A stretch of 64,000 bases of DNA from Aquarana catesbeiana. Lineage: Eukaryota > Chordata > Amphibia > Anura > Ranidae. The first letter of the stretch is position 1, and every line of letters begins with the position of its first letter. Positions 1 to 10,359 of the stretch are shown here, piece by piece. The DNA lies in assembly GCF_042186555.1 (NCBI RefSeq), contig NC_133330.1:167053099-167117098 (forward strand), in the 5' to 3' direction. The position numbers were made by a program, and so were the translations under genes. The notes beneath the pieces were generated by a model. It ran no database searches. It was not told where the DNA came from and was given only the letters and a program-made list of their open reading frames with translations.

Positions 1-178
1 TGGGGGTTAACTATTTACAGGAGGGGGTTAACTATTTACAGGAGGGGGGGTTAACTATGTACAGTGGGGGGAACTATGTACGGGGGGGAAACTATGCACA
101 GGGGGTAACTAGGGGGAGAGGGGAAACTATGTACAGGAGGAGGGGGTAACTATGTACAGGGGGGGTAACTATGGCTCT
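1..178. repeat. G-rich minisatellite
   Basis: Irregular tandem units of about 20-27 bp built on a G run followed by a core like TAACTATGTACAG. The G run varies in length from unit to unit. No coding potential. Confidence 0.85.
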
Positions 179-179
179 G

Positions 180-838
180 CCTGGGACACTGATTTAAGGA
201 CTGAGGCTGGGAACACTGGTGTAAAGACTGACTCTGCTGGTGGCACCTGATGCAAGGAGTGACTCTGCTGGTGGCACCTGATTCAAGGAGTGACTCTGCT
301 GGTGGCACCTGATGCAAGGAGTGACTCTGCTGGGGGCACCTGATGCAAGGAGGGACTCTGCCGGGGGCACCTGATGCAAGGAGGGTATCTGCCGGGGGCA
401 CCTGATGCAAGGAGGGACTCTGCCGGGGGCACCTGATGCAAGGAGGGACTCTGCCGGGGGCACCTGATGCAAGGAGTGACTCTGCTGGTGGCACCTGATG
501 CAAGGAGGGACTCTGCCGGGGGCACCTGATGCAAGGAGGGTATCTGCCGGGGGCACCTGATGCAAGGAGGGACTCTGCCGGGGGCACCTGATGCAAGGAG
601 GGACTCTGCTGGGGGCACCTGATGCAAGGAGGGACTCTGCTGGGGGCACCTGATGCAAGGAGGGACTCTGCTGGGGGCACCTGATGCAAGGAGGGACTCT
701 GCTGGGGGCACCTGATGCAAGGAGGGACTCTGCCGGGGGCACCTGATGCAAGGAGGGACTCTGCTGGGGACACCTGATGCAAGGACGGACTCTGCTGGGG
801 GCACCTGATGCAAAGAAGGACTCTGCTGGTGGCAGGTA
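180..838. repeat. 30-bp minisatellite, about 21 copies
   Basis: Tandem 30-bp unit containing GGCACCTGATGCAAGGA, with mostly C/T and G/T differences between copies and more divergence at the left edge. Because 30 is a multiple of 3, long minus-strand frames stay open across the array (for example 150-869). They encode only a 10-residue periodic peptide and are treated as repeat artefacts. Confidence 0.93.
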
Positions 839-869
839 ACGTGGCTAGTGACACGCTCAGGGATCCCAC

Positions 870-1349
870 TGATTCGGCATTATGGTGAGTTGAATTATTT
901 AATTTTATATTACAATGTAATAATAGAAATAATGCACTTCAATCATCCTGACACCATAACAATCATGGTGCCGGGATGATTGAAGCGCTAACACCAGGTG
1001 TTTGGAGTATCTTTATCTGCTGATTGTTAAACTTTCTAGAATACACATATTTCTATTGTTGTGTAGGATCTGGGGCTGCTGTCCCTCCATCCCCCTCCCC
1101 CCCTTTCCCTCTCCATCCCTCATTCATCTCAGACTCTAACCACACCCCCTTTGAACCACACCTATTTAAGCCACGGCCACTATTCACGTAATCCTTGCCC
1201 ATTTTTCGCTTCGTGCGCCGCAGTTTTCTTTTTTTTTTGCTATGCCACGCCTAAAAACACATGCCCCCGCCCCCTAATTATTATACGGCTCCGCCTACAG
1301 CTAAAAAAGTGTCCCACAAATTTTTTTTGCAATGTTGGCAACTATGGGT
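870..1349. other. No gene; short hairpin and pyrimidine tract
   Basis: 934-988 is an imperfect hairpin: CTTCAATCATCC pairs with GGATGATTGAAG, with a further CACCAT/ATGGTG match inside. 1079-1130 is C/T-rich. Nothing coding is recognised. Confidence 0.6.
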
Positions 1350-1966
1350 TCCCTCAATGAACTGTAGCTCCCCAGTGGCGGCAGCACTCATGCAGCCCCA
1401 GACCGTGACACTCCCACCACCATGCTTGACTGTAGGCAAGACACACTCGTCTTTGTACTCCTCACCTGGTTGCCACCACACACACTTGACACCATCTGAA
1501 CCAAATAAGTTTATCTTGGTCTCATCAGACCACAGGACATGGTTCCAGTAATCCATGTCCTTAGTCTGCTTGTCTTCAGCAAACTGTTTGCGGGCTTTCT
1601 TATGCATCATCTTTAGAAGAGGCTTCCATCTGGGACAACAGCCATGCAGACCAATTTGATGCAGTGTGCAGTGTATGGTCTGAGCACTGACAGGCTGACC
1701 TCTGCAGTAATGCCGACAGCACTCATACGTCTATTTCCCAAAGACGACCTCTGGATATGATGCTGAGCATGTTCACTCAACTTCTTTGGCCGACCATGGC
1801 GAGGCCTGTTCTGAGTGAAACCTGTCCTGTTAAAGCTGGTCTTGGCAACCATGCTGCAGCTCAGTTTCAGGGTCTTGGCAATCTTCTTATAGCCTAGGCC
1901 ATCTTTATGTAGAGCAAGAATTCTTTTTTTCAGATCCTCAGAGAGTTCTTTGCCATGAGGTGCCAT
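1350..1966 (-). pseudogene. Tc1 transposase, broken and truncated
   Basis: The reading starts at the ATG whose complement is 1964-1966 (MAPHGKELSEDLKKRILAL). An N-terminal paired-type helix-turn-helix follows (GLGYKKIAKTLKLS, then a GRPKKLSEHAQ basic hinge). The frame breaks near 1612 and resumes with the catalytic core: WSDETKINLFG carries the second Asp of the DDE triad, then VKHGGGSVTVWGCMSA. The NDPKHT and PIENLW regions are missing, so the third catalytic acidic residue is lost. A full-length family transposase is about 340 residues. Not functional. Confidence 0.85.
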
Positions 1967-2341
1967 GTTGAACTTCCAGTGACCAGTATGAGAGAGTGAG
2001 AGCGATAACACCAAATTTAACACACCTGCTCCCCATTCACACCTGAGACCTTGTAACACTAACAAGTCACACGGGGACATCAGGGAGGGAAAATGGCTAA
2101 TTGGGCCCAATTTGGACATTTTCACTTAGGGGTGTACTCACTTTTGTTGCCAGCAGTTTAGACATTAATGGCTGTGTGTTGAGTTATTTTGAGGGGACAG
2201 CAAATTTACACTGTTATACAAGCCGCACACTCACTACTTTACATTGTAGCAAACTGTCATTTCTTCAGTGTTGTCACCTGAAAAGATAGAATACAATATT
2301 TACATACATGTGAGGGGTGTACTCACTTCTGTGATATACTG
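1350..2341 (-). mobile_element. Tc1/mariner element, truncated at its 3' end
   Basis: The right end (5' end of the element) finishes at the TA at 2342-2343 with a terminal repeat of the form GGGGTGTACTCACTTCTGTG. A related direct copy lies inside at about 2126-2150, the IR/DR arrangement of Sleeping-Beauty-type Tc1 elements. Transposase homology runs leftward and stops near 1350, in the middle of the catalytic domain. The left inverted repeat is absent. The element lies just upstream of the probable MGST3 promoter. Confidence 0.85.
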
Positions 2342-2379
2342 TAAATACATGAACACTGTATATTACTTAATACAAGTGT

Positions 2380-2511
2380 CACGTTGTGGAGCACGTAGTC
2401 TGGTGGGCGGGGCATGTACGGAGTCTCCGCCCCCTTCCCCTCCTCCTGCTCTCAGTTCGGATCCTCAGGCGGAGTGTTGTAGGTTGTCAGGTCCGGGCGG
2501 TAGAAGTTCAG
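2380..2511 (+). promoter_or_regulatory. MGST3: Probable MGST3 promoter and non-coding exon 1
   Basis: A local GC-rich stretch in AT-rich surroundings, with GGGCGGGGC (2405-2413) and CCGCCCCC (2427-2434), which resemble Sp1/GC boxes. It ends in a good donor, TTCAG|GTAGGT (exon end 2511). In vertebrate MGST3 the ATG lies in the second exon after a 5'-UTR exon, so an upstream GC-rich exon is expected. The start is not defined, and a second donor-like site, GCCG|GTGAGC, lies at about 2687-2688. Inference only; transcript data would decide. Confidence 0.45.
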
Positions 2512-2829
2512 GTAGGTGATATGATTGTTAGTACATACGGACAGGTAGGTGGCACACACAAGGAAGGAGGGTCTCGTGTACAGCCCAGTCTTCTATGGGG
2601 TCACACAGTGCCGGTGGAGTATTGAGGATTCCTCCGGGAGCGGCTTCCGGTTTGTGTCACCTTGACAGTGCGGAGGAAGGACGAGCCGGTGAGCGATCAG
2701 TGCACACCGGGGTCACCGATCTCCTCCCTCCCGGGACACAATATGACAGGAGGAATCCTGAGTGACACCAGGGCCAGTGCTTGGAAGGTGTCAGCTATTC
2801 TGACTTATGGAGTGTGATGGGCCATACAC
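2512..2829. other. GC-rich sequence after candidate exon 1
   Basis: Moderately GC-rich continuation of the promoter region. Contains an alternative donor near 2688. No frame or repeat recognised. Confidence 0.4.
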
Positions 2830-3620
2830 CTTACCATCTGATCACAGGATCGTATGATCGGATCTATGGACTGGTGTACACTCTGTCATCGATTGATTTC
2901 AAGCAAAATAAAGCAATTTCATCAAAATGACTGATGAGTGTGGACAGAACTCCACATAGCAGATGGCTCAGTATAATGGTGGCCATACACTCCTCCATAA
3001 ATGATTGATTGAGGAAGAATGGAGTAGTGATGAATGCAGACATGTTCAGATCCTGGTCCAGACCCACGAGTGATCCTGCCAGGAAGCTGTCGCTGGGCCA
3101 GCCAATCACAGGCAGCCGAGGCATGCCATGGCTGCCTTTAATTCCAAGATGTCACTGTATTGGTCCAATCATAGGCAGCCATGGAATGCTTCGGCTACCT
3201 GTGATTGGTTGGCCCAGTAAAGTGACCGCTTCCTGTTGGGTTTACTAAGGAGGGTTCGGATCAGGATCTGAACTTGTCTGCACTTATTACAATTGACAAC
3301 CCATTCCATCAATGTGTCACACATGGGTCAATAGGATACAGTTGTAAGTTATCAATCGCATCTCTGTTTCAGTCATGTAATCCGATCAAACAACATACAA
3401 TCATATTTATGAACAAAGTATCCCAGTGCTGCCAATTGATGTATATCCCACTGAGATTGAGTCTAAATCAATAGGAAGGAAGGTTATGGATATACGTTTG
3501 CTTGTGGATTCAGATGCTCTGATCAAATTGCACATCCATCAAATAAAGAAACAAAGCCTGTATGGCTCATGGAACCAACTTTTCAATCATCTGATCAGAC
3601 AGTAAACCTATCAACAATAC
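2830..3620. repeat. Fold-back repeat
   Basis: The two halves are inverted relative to each other. The segment from about 3035 to 3138 (TTCAGATCCTGGTCCAGACC, then CCAATCACAGGCAGCCGAGG) pairs with about 3173-3280. Outer matches are weaker. A diverged relative lies at about 7430-7760. No transposase seen. Edges are approximate. Confidence 0.6.
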
Positions 3621-3816
3621 AATCACTGTATACAATCGTTCTGTGTATGATCATTTGCCACAAGGGAATAAGAGGCGCTTCCACTACTGATCCCCTTCTA
3701 AACATTCTATCTGCTTGGTGGTTATACTGACTTATTGGCTTCAGTACACTTGGAGCCACAGATATAAGGACCCAAACACAAAAATCGGTGGTGAATGCAC
3801 AATCCACAACATTAGG

Positions 3817-4106
3817 AGGTCTATTTACAAAACTTGCATTGGACAAATCTCATGTAGTCACCTAACCTGCATAAGTTTTTCCCATGTTTTCTCTAATACA
3901 ATTATTTCCTATGCTTGACAACTCCATCTAGTGGCCAAAATTCTGTATTTTTTCTGATGGAGGTACTTTAGAAAAATAATGACTCTTGGCCACTAGGTGG
4001 CACCGACAATCATAGGAATTAACCATATTAGAGAAAATATGTGGAAAATGTATGCAAGCTGGCCATATGTTTCACATTCGTCCAATGAATGTTTTATAAA
4101 TAGACC
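3817..4106. repeat. MITE-like fold-back element
   Basis: The ends are inverted: GGTCTATTTAC at the left and ATAAATAGACC at the right. Inner arms also pair (CCATCTAGTGGCCA with TGGCCACTAGGTGG). A half-copy with GGCCACTAGATGGCG occurs at about 12025-12060. Confidence 0.7.
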
Positions 4107-5305
4107 CTTAACTAAAGTTCACAGTGAACAAGTTTTTTTTTTTTTTTCGTGTAAAATTTGCATTCATTTTCTTCCACTACCTGGTTTGCAGTAGGCACCG
4201 GTAATCTACCCAGGGCCTCGGGTGCCCTCCTGGGAAGGTTACATCACCAGTGCCTTCTCTCCTGATCCTAGCCCAGATAGCAGAAAGTCTGCATTTGAGG
4301 TTTATGCCCCGATATGCACACGGTGCAATACTCGAATAGCCCTTGGAGCTGTGCACAGCTGCTGCTTATTTCAGCCTGTGATTGATTTTGGCAGACTGCT
4401 GGCTGTGACTGTACATTGCCCCTGTGCCTCCTGGACACACACTTTCCCTCACAGTCCTTCCTTTCCTTCTAACCAGCACAGAATGCCCGGTGTTCACTGG
4501 TGTTGGGGCTTACAAGGGCCGGTGACATCACCCCCTCCACCGGGGGACAGTGTTGTACTGGTATTTGGCTGCTAGGCTCCATCACTGCATCCTGGAGGGT
4601 CACAGTCTCCCCATACAAGTCTATTGAGGTAGAAGGCGTGCTGTGCAGGTAAGTAGAAATAAGTGGTCCAGGTGAGTGTTAAACAGACCTTGTCTGCCCT
4701 GAATGGGCAAGGTGACAGGGCCTTCCCAATGCCTATTCTCGCTTTGCTGCTTGTTTCTTACCTAGACGAGTTCCTTTAAGCAGTTCTAATATCCCTGAAC
4801 TCCAGTCCCACTGCATTGGTATTTAACCCCTTGTCTGCCACAGTGTGTTTATGAATGACCAATTGGTGGACTGTTTTTCACCCACCACCATTTATAAAAG
4901 TCCTCTGAAATAAAGACCACGGACGGCTGTTCCAGCTACAAACCACTGTGTACTGAGTGGCTGTGAGCATACCTTGTGATCCCTGTGATATCCAATCACG
5001 GCGGTCAAAATGTAAAAAAAAAAAAAAAAAAAAAGTAGCTTGCATTGTAGATCCCTCCCCTTCCTCTTACAACAGAGGATGGAATTAATTCTTTGAATGG
5101 AAAAAATAAAAGAATGGATCTACAGCAGGAGCTGCTCATTCATTGATTTGCACTAATATTACCTTTTTACCTCCTCCTCTCCTACACATGTGATCACTAG
5201 CCTGTCTCCCTACTGATCCCACCTTCCCTATTCTGCATATATTCCCTATCCCCTTCATCTTTAGCTAGCAACTTTATGTGACCTCTATCACCACCACCCC
5301 ACTTG
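4107..5305. other. No gene recognised; intronic or upstream sequence
   Basis: Ordinary sequence with short homopolymers (T run 4133-4147, A run about 5013-5033). The frame at 4222-4575 has no recognisable domain and is probably chance. Confidence 0.4.
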
Positions 5306-5307
5306 TA

Positions 5308-6906
5308 CAGTGCCTTGCAAAAGTATTCACCCCCTTGGCTTTTTACCTATTTTGTTACATTACAGCCTTTAGTTCAATGTTTTTTCATCTGAATTATATG
5401 TGATGGGTCAGAACACAATAGTCTAAGTTGGGGAAGTAAAATTAGAAAAATATATACATAAAACTATTTTTCAGAAATAAAAAAACTGATAATTGGCATG
5501 TGCGTATGTATTCACCCCCTTTGTTATGAAGCCCATAAAAAGCTCTGGTGCAACCAATTACCTTCAGAAATCACATAAGTAGTGAAATGATGTCCACCTG
5601 TGTGCAATCTAAGTGTCACATGATCTGTCATTACATATACACACCTTTTTGAAAGGCTGCAACAGCTAAGCAAGAGGCACCACTAACCAAACACTGCCAT
5701 GAAGACCAAGGAGCTCTCCAAACAAGTAAGGGACGATGTTGTTGAGAAGTACAAGTCAGGGTTAGGTTATAAAAAAAATATCCAAATCTTTGATGATCCC
5801 TAGGAGCACCATCAAATCTATCATAACCAAATAGAAAGAACATGGCACAACAGCAAACCTGCCAAGAGACGACCGCACACCAAAACTCACGGACCGGGCA
5901 AGGAGGGCATTAATCAGAGAGGCAGCACAGAGACCTAAGGTAACCCTGGAGGAGCTGCAGAGTTCCACAGCAGAGACTGGAGTATCTGTACATAGGAGGA
6001 CAATAAGCCGTACGCTCCATAGAGTTGGGCTTTATGGCAGAGTGGCCAGAAGAAAGCCATTACTTTCAGCAAAAAACAAAATGGCACGTTTTGAGTTTGC
6101 GAAAAGGCATGTGGGAGACTCCCAAAATGTATGGCGGAAGGTGCTCTGGTCTGATGAGACTAAAATTGAACTTTTTGGCCATCAAAGAAAACGCTATGTC
6201 TGGCGCAAACCCAACACATCACATCACCATCAAAGAACACCATCCCCACAGTGAAACATGGTGGTGGCAGCATCATGCTGCGGGGATGTTTTTCAGCAGT
6301 CGGGACTGGGAAAATGGTCAGAGTTGAGGGAAAGATGAATGGTGCTAAATACAGGGATATTCTGGAGCAAAGCCTGCACCACTCTGTGTGTGATTTGAGG
6401 CTAGGACAGAGGTTCACCTTCCAGCAGGACAATGACCCCAAACACACTGCTAAAGCAACACTTGAGTGGTTTAAGGGGAAACATGTAAATGTGTTGGAAT
6501 GGCCTAGTCAAAGCCTAGACCTCAATCTAATAGAAAATCTGTGGTCAGACTTAAAGATTGCTGTTTACAAGCGTAAACCATCCAACTTGAAGGAGCTGGA
6601 GCAGTTTAGCAAGGAAAAATGGGCAAAAATCCCAGTGGTAAGATGTGGCAAGCTCATAGAGACTTATCCAAAGTGACTTGGAGCTGTGATAGCCGCAAAA
6701 GGTGGCTCTACAAAGTATTGACTGATTTTTCTGTTATTTTGTCCTATTTGTTGTTTGCTTCACAATAAAAACAAAATCTTCAGAGTTGTGGGTATGTTCT
6801 GTAAATTAAATGATGCAAATCCTCAAACAATCCATGTTAATTCCAGGTTGTGAGGCAACAAAACACAAAAAAAGGCTAAGGGGGTGAATACTTTTGCAAG
6901 GCACTG
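5308..6906 (+). mobile_element. Complete Tc1/mariner element, 1,599 bp
   Basis: Starts CAGTGCCTTGCAAAAGTATT and ends with its inverse complement. The extended match includes CACCCCCTTGGC / GGCTAAGGGGGTG. It is flanked by TA target duplications at 5306-5307 and 6907-6908. Length, ends and TA flanks are all standard for Tc1. It encodes one transposase on the + strand, now disabled. Confidence 0.95.
5699..6676 (+). pseudogene. Tc1 transposase, frameshifted
   Basis: The ATG at 5699 begins MKTKELSKQVRDDVVEKYKS, the usual Tc1 N-terminus with helix-turn-helix. The frame breaks near the A run at 5772-5779 and again near 6250. Catalytic blocks remain in order: WSDETKIELFG (about 6146-6178), VKHGGGSIM, NDPKHTA (about 6430-6450) and LNLIENLWSDLK (about 6520-6552). 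All three DDE/D-type acidic positions are present, but not in one frame. The usual Pro of [10 protein letters not shown] is altered (LDLNLIENLW). Dead autonomous copy. Confidence 0.9.
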
Positions 6907-6908
6907 TA

Positions 6909-8559
6909 TATGACCTAAACAATCGTGTATTAGTGCACCATCACCAAGCTTTTAACTCTCTAAAAACCAGCATGTTTCTTTATTCTTAAAGGGGTCTTTT
7001 GGGGGGCTTTTGCACTGTCCTGGCATTTTTATTCACCCAAAAATTATTAAAAGAAAAAAAAAAATCATTTTTCTTTACATATTTTTTGGTCTTTTTTTCC
7101 TTTTATATAATAAAAAAAATAACCTCAGTGGTTATTAAATATCACCTATAAAGCTCTACTTGTCTCATAAAAGTGGTATAAAAGACATTTGAGTACAGTG
7201 TAGACAGCACATAAAGCTGAAAACTGGCCTGGCAATGATGGAGGTATTACAAGCTGGCACTTGATGGTTAACTGCATTGCTGAGACAGCATTAGGTTAGG
7301 TGTGTCTGCCACACTGGGGTTTGCGCCACACCCACTCCATAAAACCAGCTGAATTATCCTCAAGTCTGGCGACACACAGCCATGTTAAATGTGCTCTCAG
7401 ATACTGTATGCCTTGTTCCTGTGCTTCTTTTATGGTGGCCATACATGCTGCGATAATCAATCATTTATTTACCGATCAATCTCTTGTGATGGGTGTAATG
7501 AATTTATAGCCGGCAACCCATTTACTCAATATGTCACACACAGGAAAGTGGATTTTGTTTGATTTCTTAGGATCATAATTTATTATCATTTTAAATTATT
7601 AATTTAAGATGTTTCTAAATCAAGATATAATTTAAGATCATAATGCGATATTATGATTCCACAATGTGATATTATGATTCCACAATGTAATCTTATCGAT
7701 CGGTATACGATTGTATTATTGAACAAAGCATCTCTATGCTGCCAGTCTATGCAAACTCATCAATCATTTTGTCTTTTTTACTAACAACTTACAAAGTGCA
7801 TAAAAATGAGATCTTATCAATGTTTAGTGTGCCAACCCTTTGCTTTTAAAACCCCACACTTGCATGCGGTTACAGGTGAATTCCATGCAAACGGCTAAAT
7901 CGGCTATACTACACTTTATTAATAATACAGAGCTGCAATAATGTATGTGTATTTAATATCTGCCTGGAATTCAGCTTTTAAAGAAGAACTCCAGGCATTA
8001 TCTTGAAAAAATTGGACTTTGGTCCAGCTTGGTACAACCTAATTCTTTATAAGCCACCTCCAGAGGGATGCTGGTGATGCTGCAAATGCTTGTAATAGCT
8101 TGTGCTACATACAGTTTATGATGACCTCTTCTGGGTGATCGAATGGCTTCCCGTGTCTTACACTAAACACAGCGTCTCACTCCCCCACCTCAGGCATTCG
8201 GGAAACGTCTTGCATTTTTTTCATTGGACGCAAGGCTTTCTCTGATTGGACGGGGGGGGGGGAATCATGACATCATCTGCCCCTCTTCTCTCTCCCACAA
8301 CTACTAAGATTGGCAGCACACGCTCCATGCTGTATGCTACATCAATATACTTTACTATGAGTATTATATGAATTGTTATGGGATGACTGACTTGGTTACG
8401 TTTGATAATCTAAATATAAAATTGTGGTTACAATTATTCCAATTAGATATTGGATGCTTTTGAGGAGTTTGATCATAACATTCAGTAGACCAGCTTGAGA
8501 CTTGCTATATATATATCTCTATATCTCTATATCTCTCTATCTAGAGAGAATTTAAAGGG
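6909..8559. other. No gene; intron sequence with diverged repeats
   Basis: 7430-7760 resembles the fold-back family at 2830-3620. About 7645-7690 carries a short direct repeat (ATTATGATTCCACAATGT). 8505-8550 is a TATATC-rich tract. Confidence 0.45.
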
Positions 8560-9105
8560 TATTTATTTTGATGCCCTTTTGTCCCTGTGGAAATGTGTCT
8601 TCTAGCGCAGCAAAAGCACATAGGTAAGTAAGGGCTCTTTCACACCTATGTCCATGGCAAATGCGTCCCTTGCCAGCTCCTCTTCCAGGTGTAGAAGCAC
8701 ATCAGGTCCTCCTACTTACAAATTTAACTATTCAGCTTCTTAGTTTTAAAAGAATCAAAATCTGAAAAGCCCCTTTTATTACCCAATTCTGCGGTCAAAA
8801 GGTCATTCTTCTGTTGTGCTTGTTGCTAGCTGATGGACAGGAGCACTTGCTATTGGCTATTACAGCAGCAGGTTTTTCTCAGGTCCTGGAGACTTATGTG
8901 GCATGATGATGTTGGGACAAAGGGACTGGTCAGTGTGGGCAGAGATTGCAGTTGTGGCTCACCATTCTCCACACCTGGAAGAGGAGCTGGCAAGGGACGC
9001 ATTTGCCATGGACATAGGTGTGAAAGAGCCTTTACTTATGTGCTTTTGCTGCGCTAGAAGACACATTTCCAGAGTGACAAAAGCGCATGAAAATAATTAC
9101 TCTTT
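8560..9105. repeat. Fold-back element with about 130-bp inverted arms
   Basis: Left arm about 8570-8700 and right arm about 8960-9095 are inverted copies. Shared strings include GTCTTCTAGCGCAGCAAAAG and CCTATGTCCATGGCAAATGC. The non-palindromic middle is about 260 bp. No transposase. Terminal duplications were not resolved. Confidence 0.8.

Positions 9106-9108
<3 letters not shown>

Positions 9109-9143
<35 letters not shown>
9109..9143. repeat. (TA)n microsatellite
   Basis: Uninterrupted TA dinucleotide run next to the fold-back element. Confidence 0.95.
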
Positions 9144-9145
<2 letters not shown>

Positions 9146-9179
9146 ATCACCAAAAAAATGCATCCAGTGTGTGAGATAA

Positions 9180-9640
9180 ATATGTGAGTTGTTAAGGAGC
9201 AGGCACCCACCAGCATCCTTAATTAGTGAATAGTTGATTGATAAGGAGCCAGCACATGCTGGCTTCCTTAACAATCAGCGGATATATAAACAAACAATGC
9301 CCCCCCCCCCATTGTGGTCACCATCCAGCTTCTGTGGAGGAGTCGGTTCCGCTGCCCCTCTCACATTCTCTGAGCTGATGCTCCTGGCTGTCCCGCCCAT
9401 CTTTCTGGAGCCTCCCCCCTCTGATGATAGCATCACTCCTGCACAAGAGGAGCCGGAGCATGCTGACCACCAAGGATGTAATGGAGTGTAGTTCTCACTG
9501 GTTGTTAAGGGTGACGGCTACTTAACAAGCAGTGACTAGAAGAGCCAACACCTGCTGACGTCTTTAATAACCAGTGACTAGATGGTTGTTAAGAAGCCAG
9601 AACCCGATGGCGTCCTTAAAAACCAGCTATTCACCTCAGA
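9180..9640. repeat. Diverged short repeats
   Basis: The phrase family GTTAAGGAGC.AGCAC / GTCCTTAAAAACCAGC recurs about six times in both orientations, separated by unrelated C-rich sequence (9300-9430). Probably decayed tandem or fold-back sequence. Confidence 0.4.
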
Positions 9641-9674
9641 TACATTGCGGTAAGTTTTAATGCAATGCATTTAA

Positions 9675-9958
9675 AGTGTTTGTAAACCTAGTTACACCAC
9701 TTTTACCTACAGGTAAGCCTATAGTAAGGCTTACCTATATGTACTAGAAATATCTCTTAAACCTGCACGGGAGGATATATTTACCATATACGGATGAAGA
9801 TGGATGCTGCCACCAGCGGGGACAACAGGGACATTGCGGGCTTTGTTTGCAGGTAAGTGCAACATAATGGGCTAGTATGTGATGCATACTAGCCCATTAT
9901 GCTTTTACTTTGCAGGGAAAAAAAGAGGAAGTAAAACCCATCAGGGTTTACTTCCTCT
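9675..9958. repeat. TTAA-flanked MITE, family A copy 1
   Basis: Flanked by TTAA at 9671-9674 and 9959-9962. Contains the internal palindrome GGCTAGTATG..CATACTAGCC and ends AGGGTTTACTTCCTCT. A second copy is at 50170-50601. TTAA duplication is typical of piggyBac-type elements; that superfamily assignment is inferred. Confidence 0.8.
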
Positions 9959-10242
9959 TTAAAACTTGCTATGTGTTTTTTCTCAAATGCATAGCATGTT
10001 ATACAAGCGTTGAAGTGTGAAAGCAGCATAAAATATATATTTTTTTTTTTTCCATTAATTTTTTTTTTTTTTTTAATGTGAATGGGAGGGGGTATAATTT
10101 TGCCTGGAACTGGGCTTTACCCCCTGTGATTCTGTAAAGGAGTGCCAGCTGAAGATTACAATAGAGTAGTACAGTTCTAATTTGTAGAGGTTAATCAGTA
10201 TTGTCACATCCATATCTATTTGTCATTGTTTACAGATTCAAG

Positions 10243-10359
10243 ATGGTGGTCCTTTCCAAAGAACATGGATATGTGCTCCTCACAGGGGCAGCCAGCTTTG
10301 TTATGGTGGCTCATCTGGCTATCAAGGTGTCAAAAGCTCGCAAGCAGTATAAAGTAGAG
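10243..10359 (+). CDS. MGST3: MGST3 coding exon 1 (39 codons)
   Basis: The exon begins at 10236 after TTTACAG, with 7 nt of 5' UTR and the ATG at 10243. It encodes MVVLSKEHG...ARKQYKVE: the first membrane helix and its basic cytosolic edge. Donor GAG|GTAAGA, phase 0. Confidence 0.95.

Noticed and set aside
150..869. 239-codon minus frame and overlapping frames as a protein gene
   Set aside because: Product of a 30-bp tandem repeat whose length is a multiple of three; the peptide is purely periodic with no domain.
4222..4575. 117-codon + frame upstream of MGST3
   Set aside because: No domain, no homologue recalled, ordinary intronic composition.
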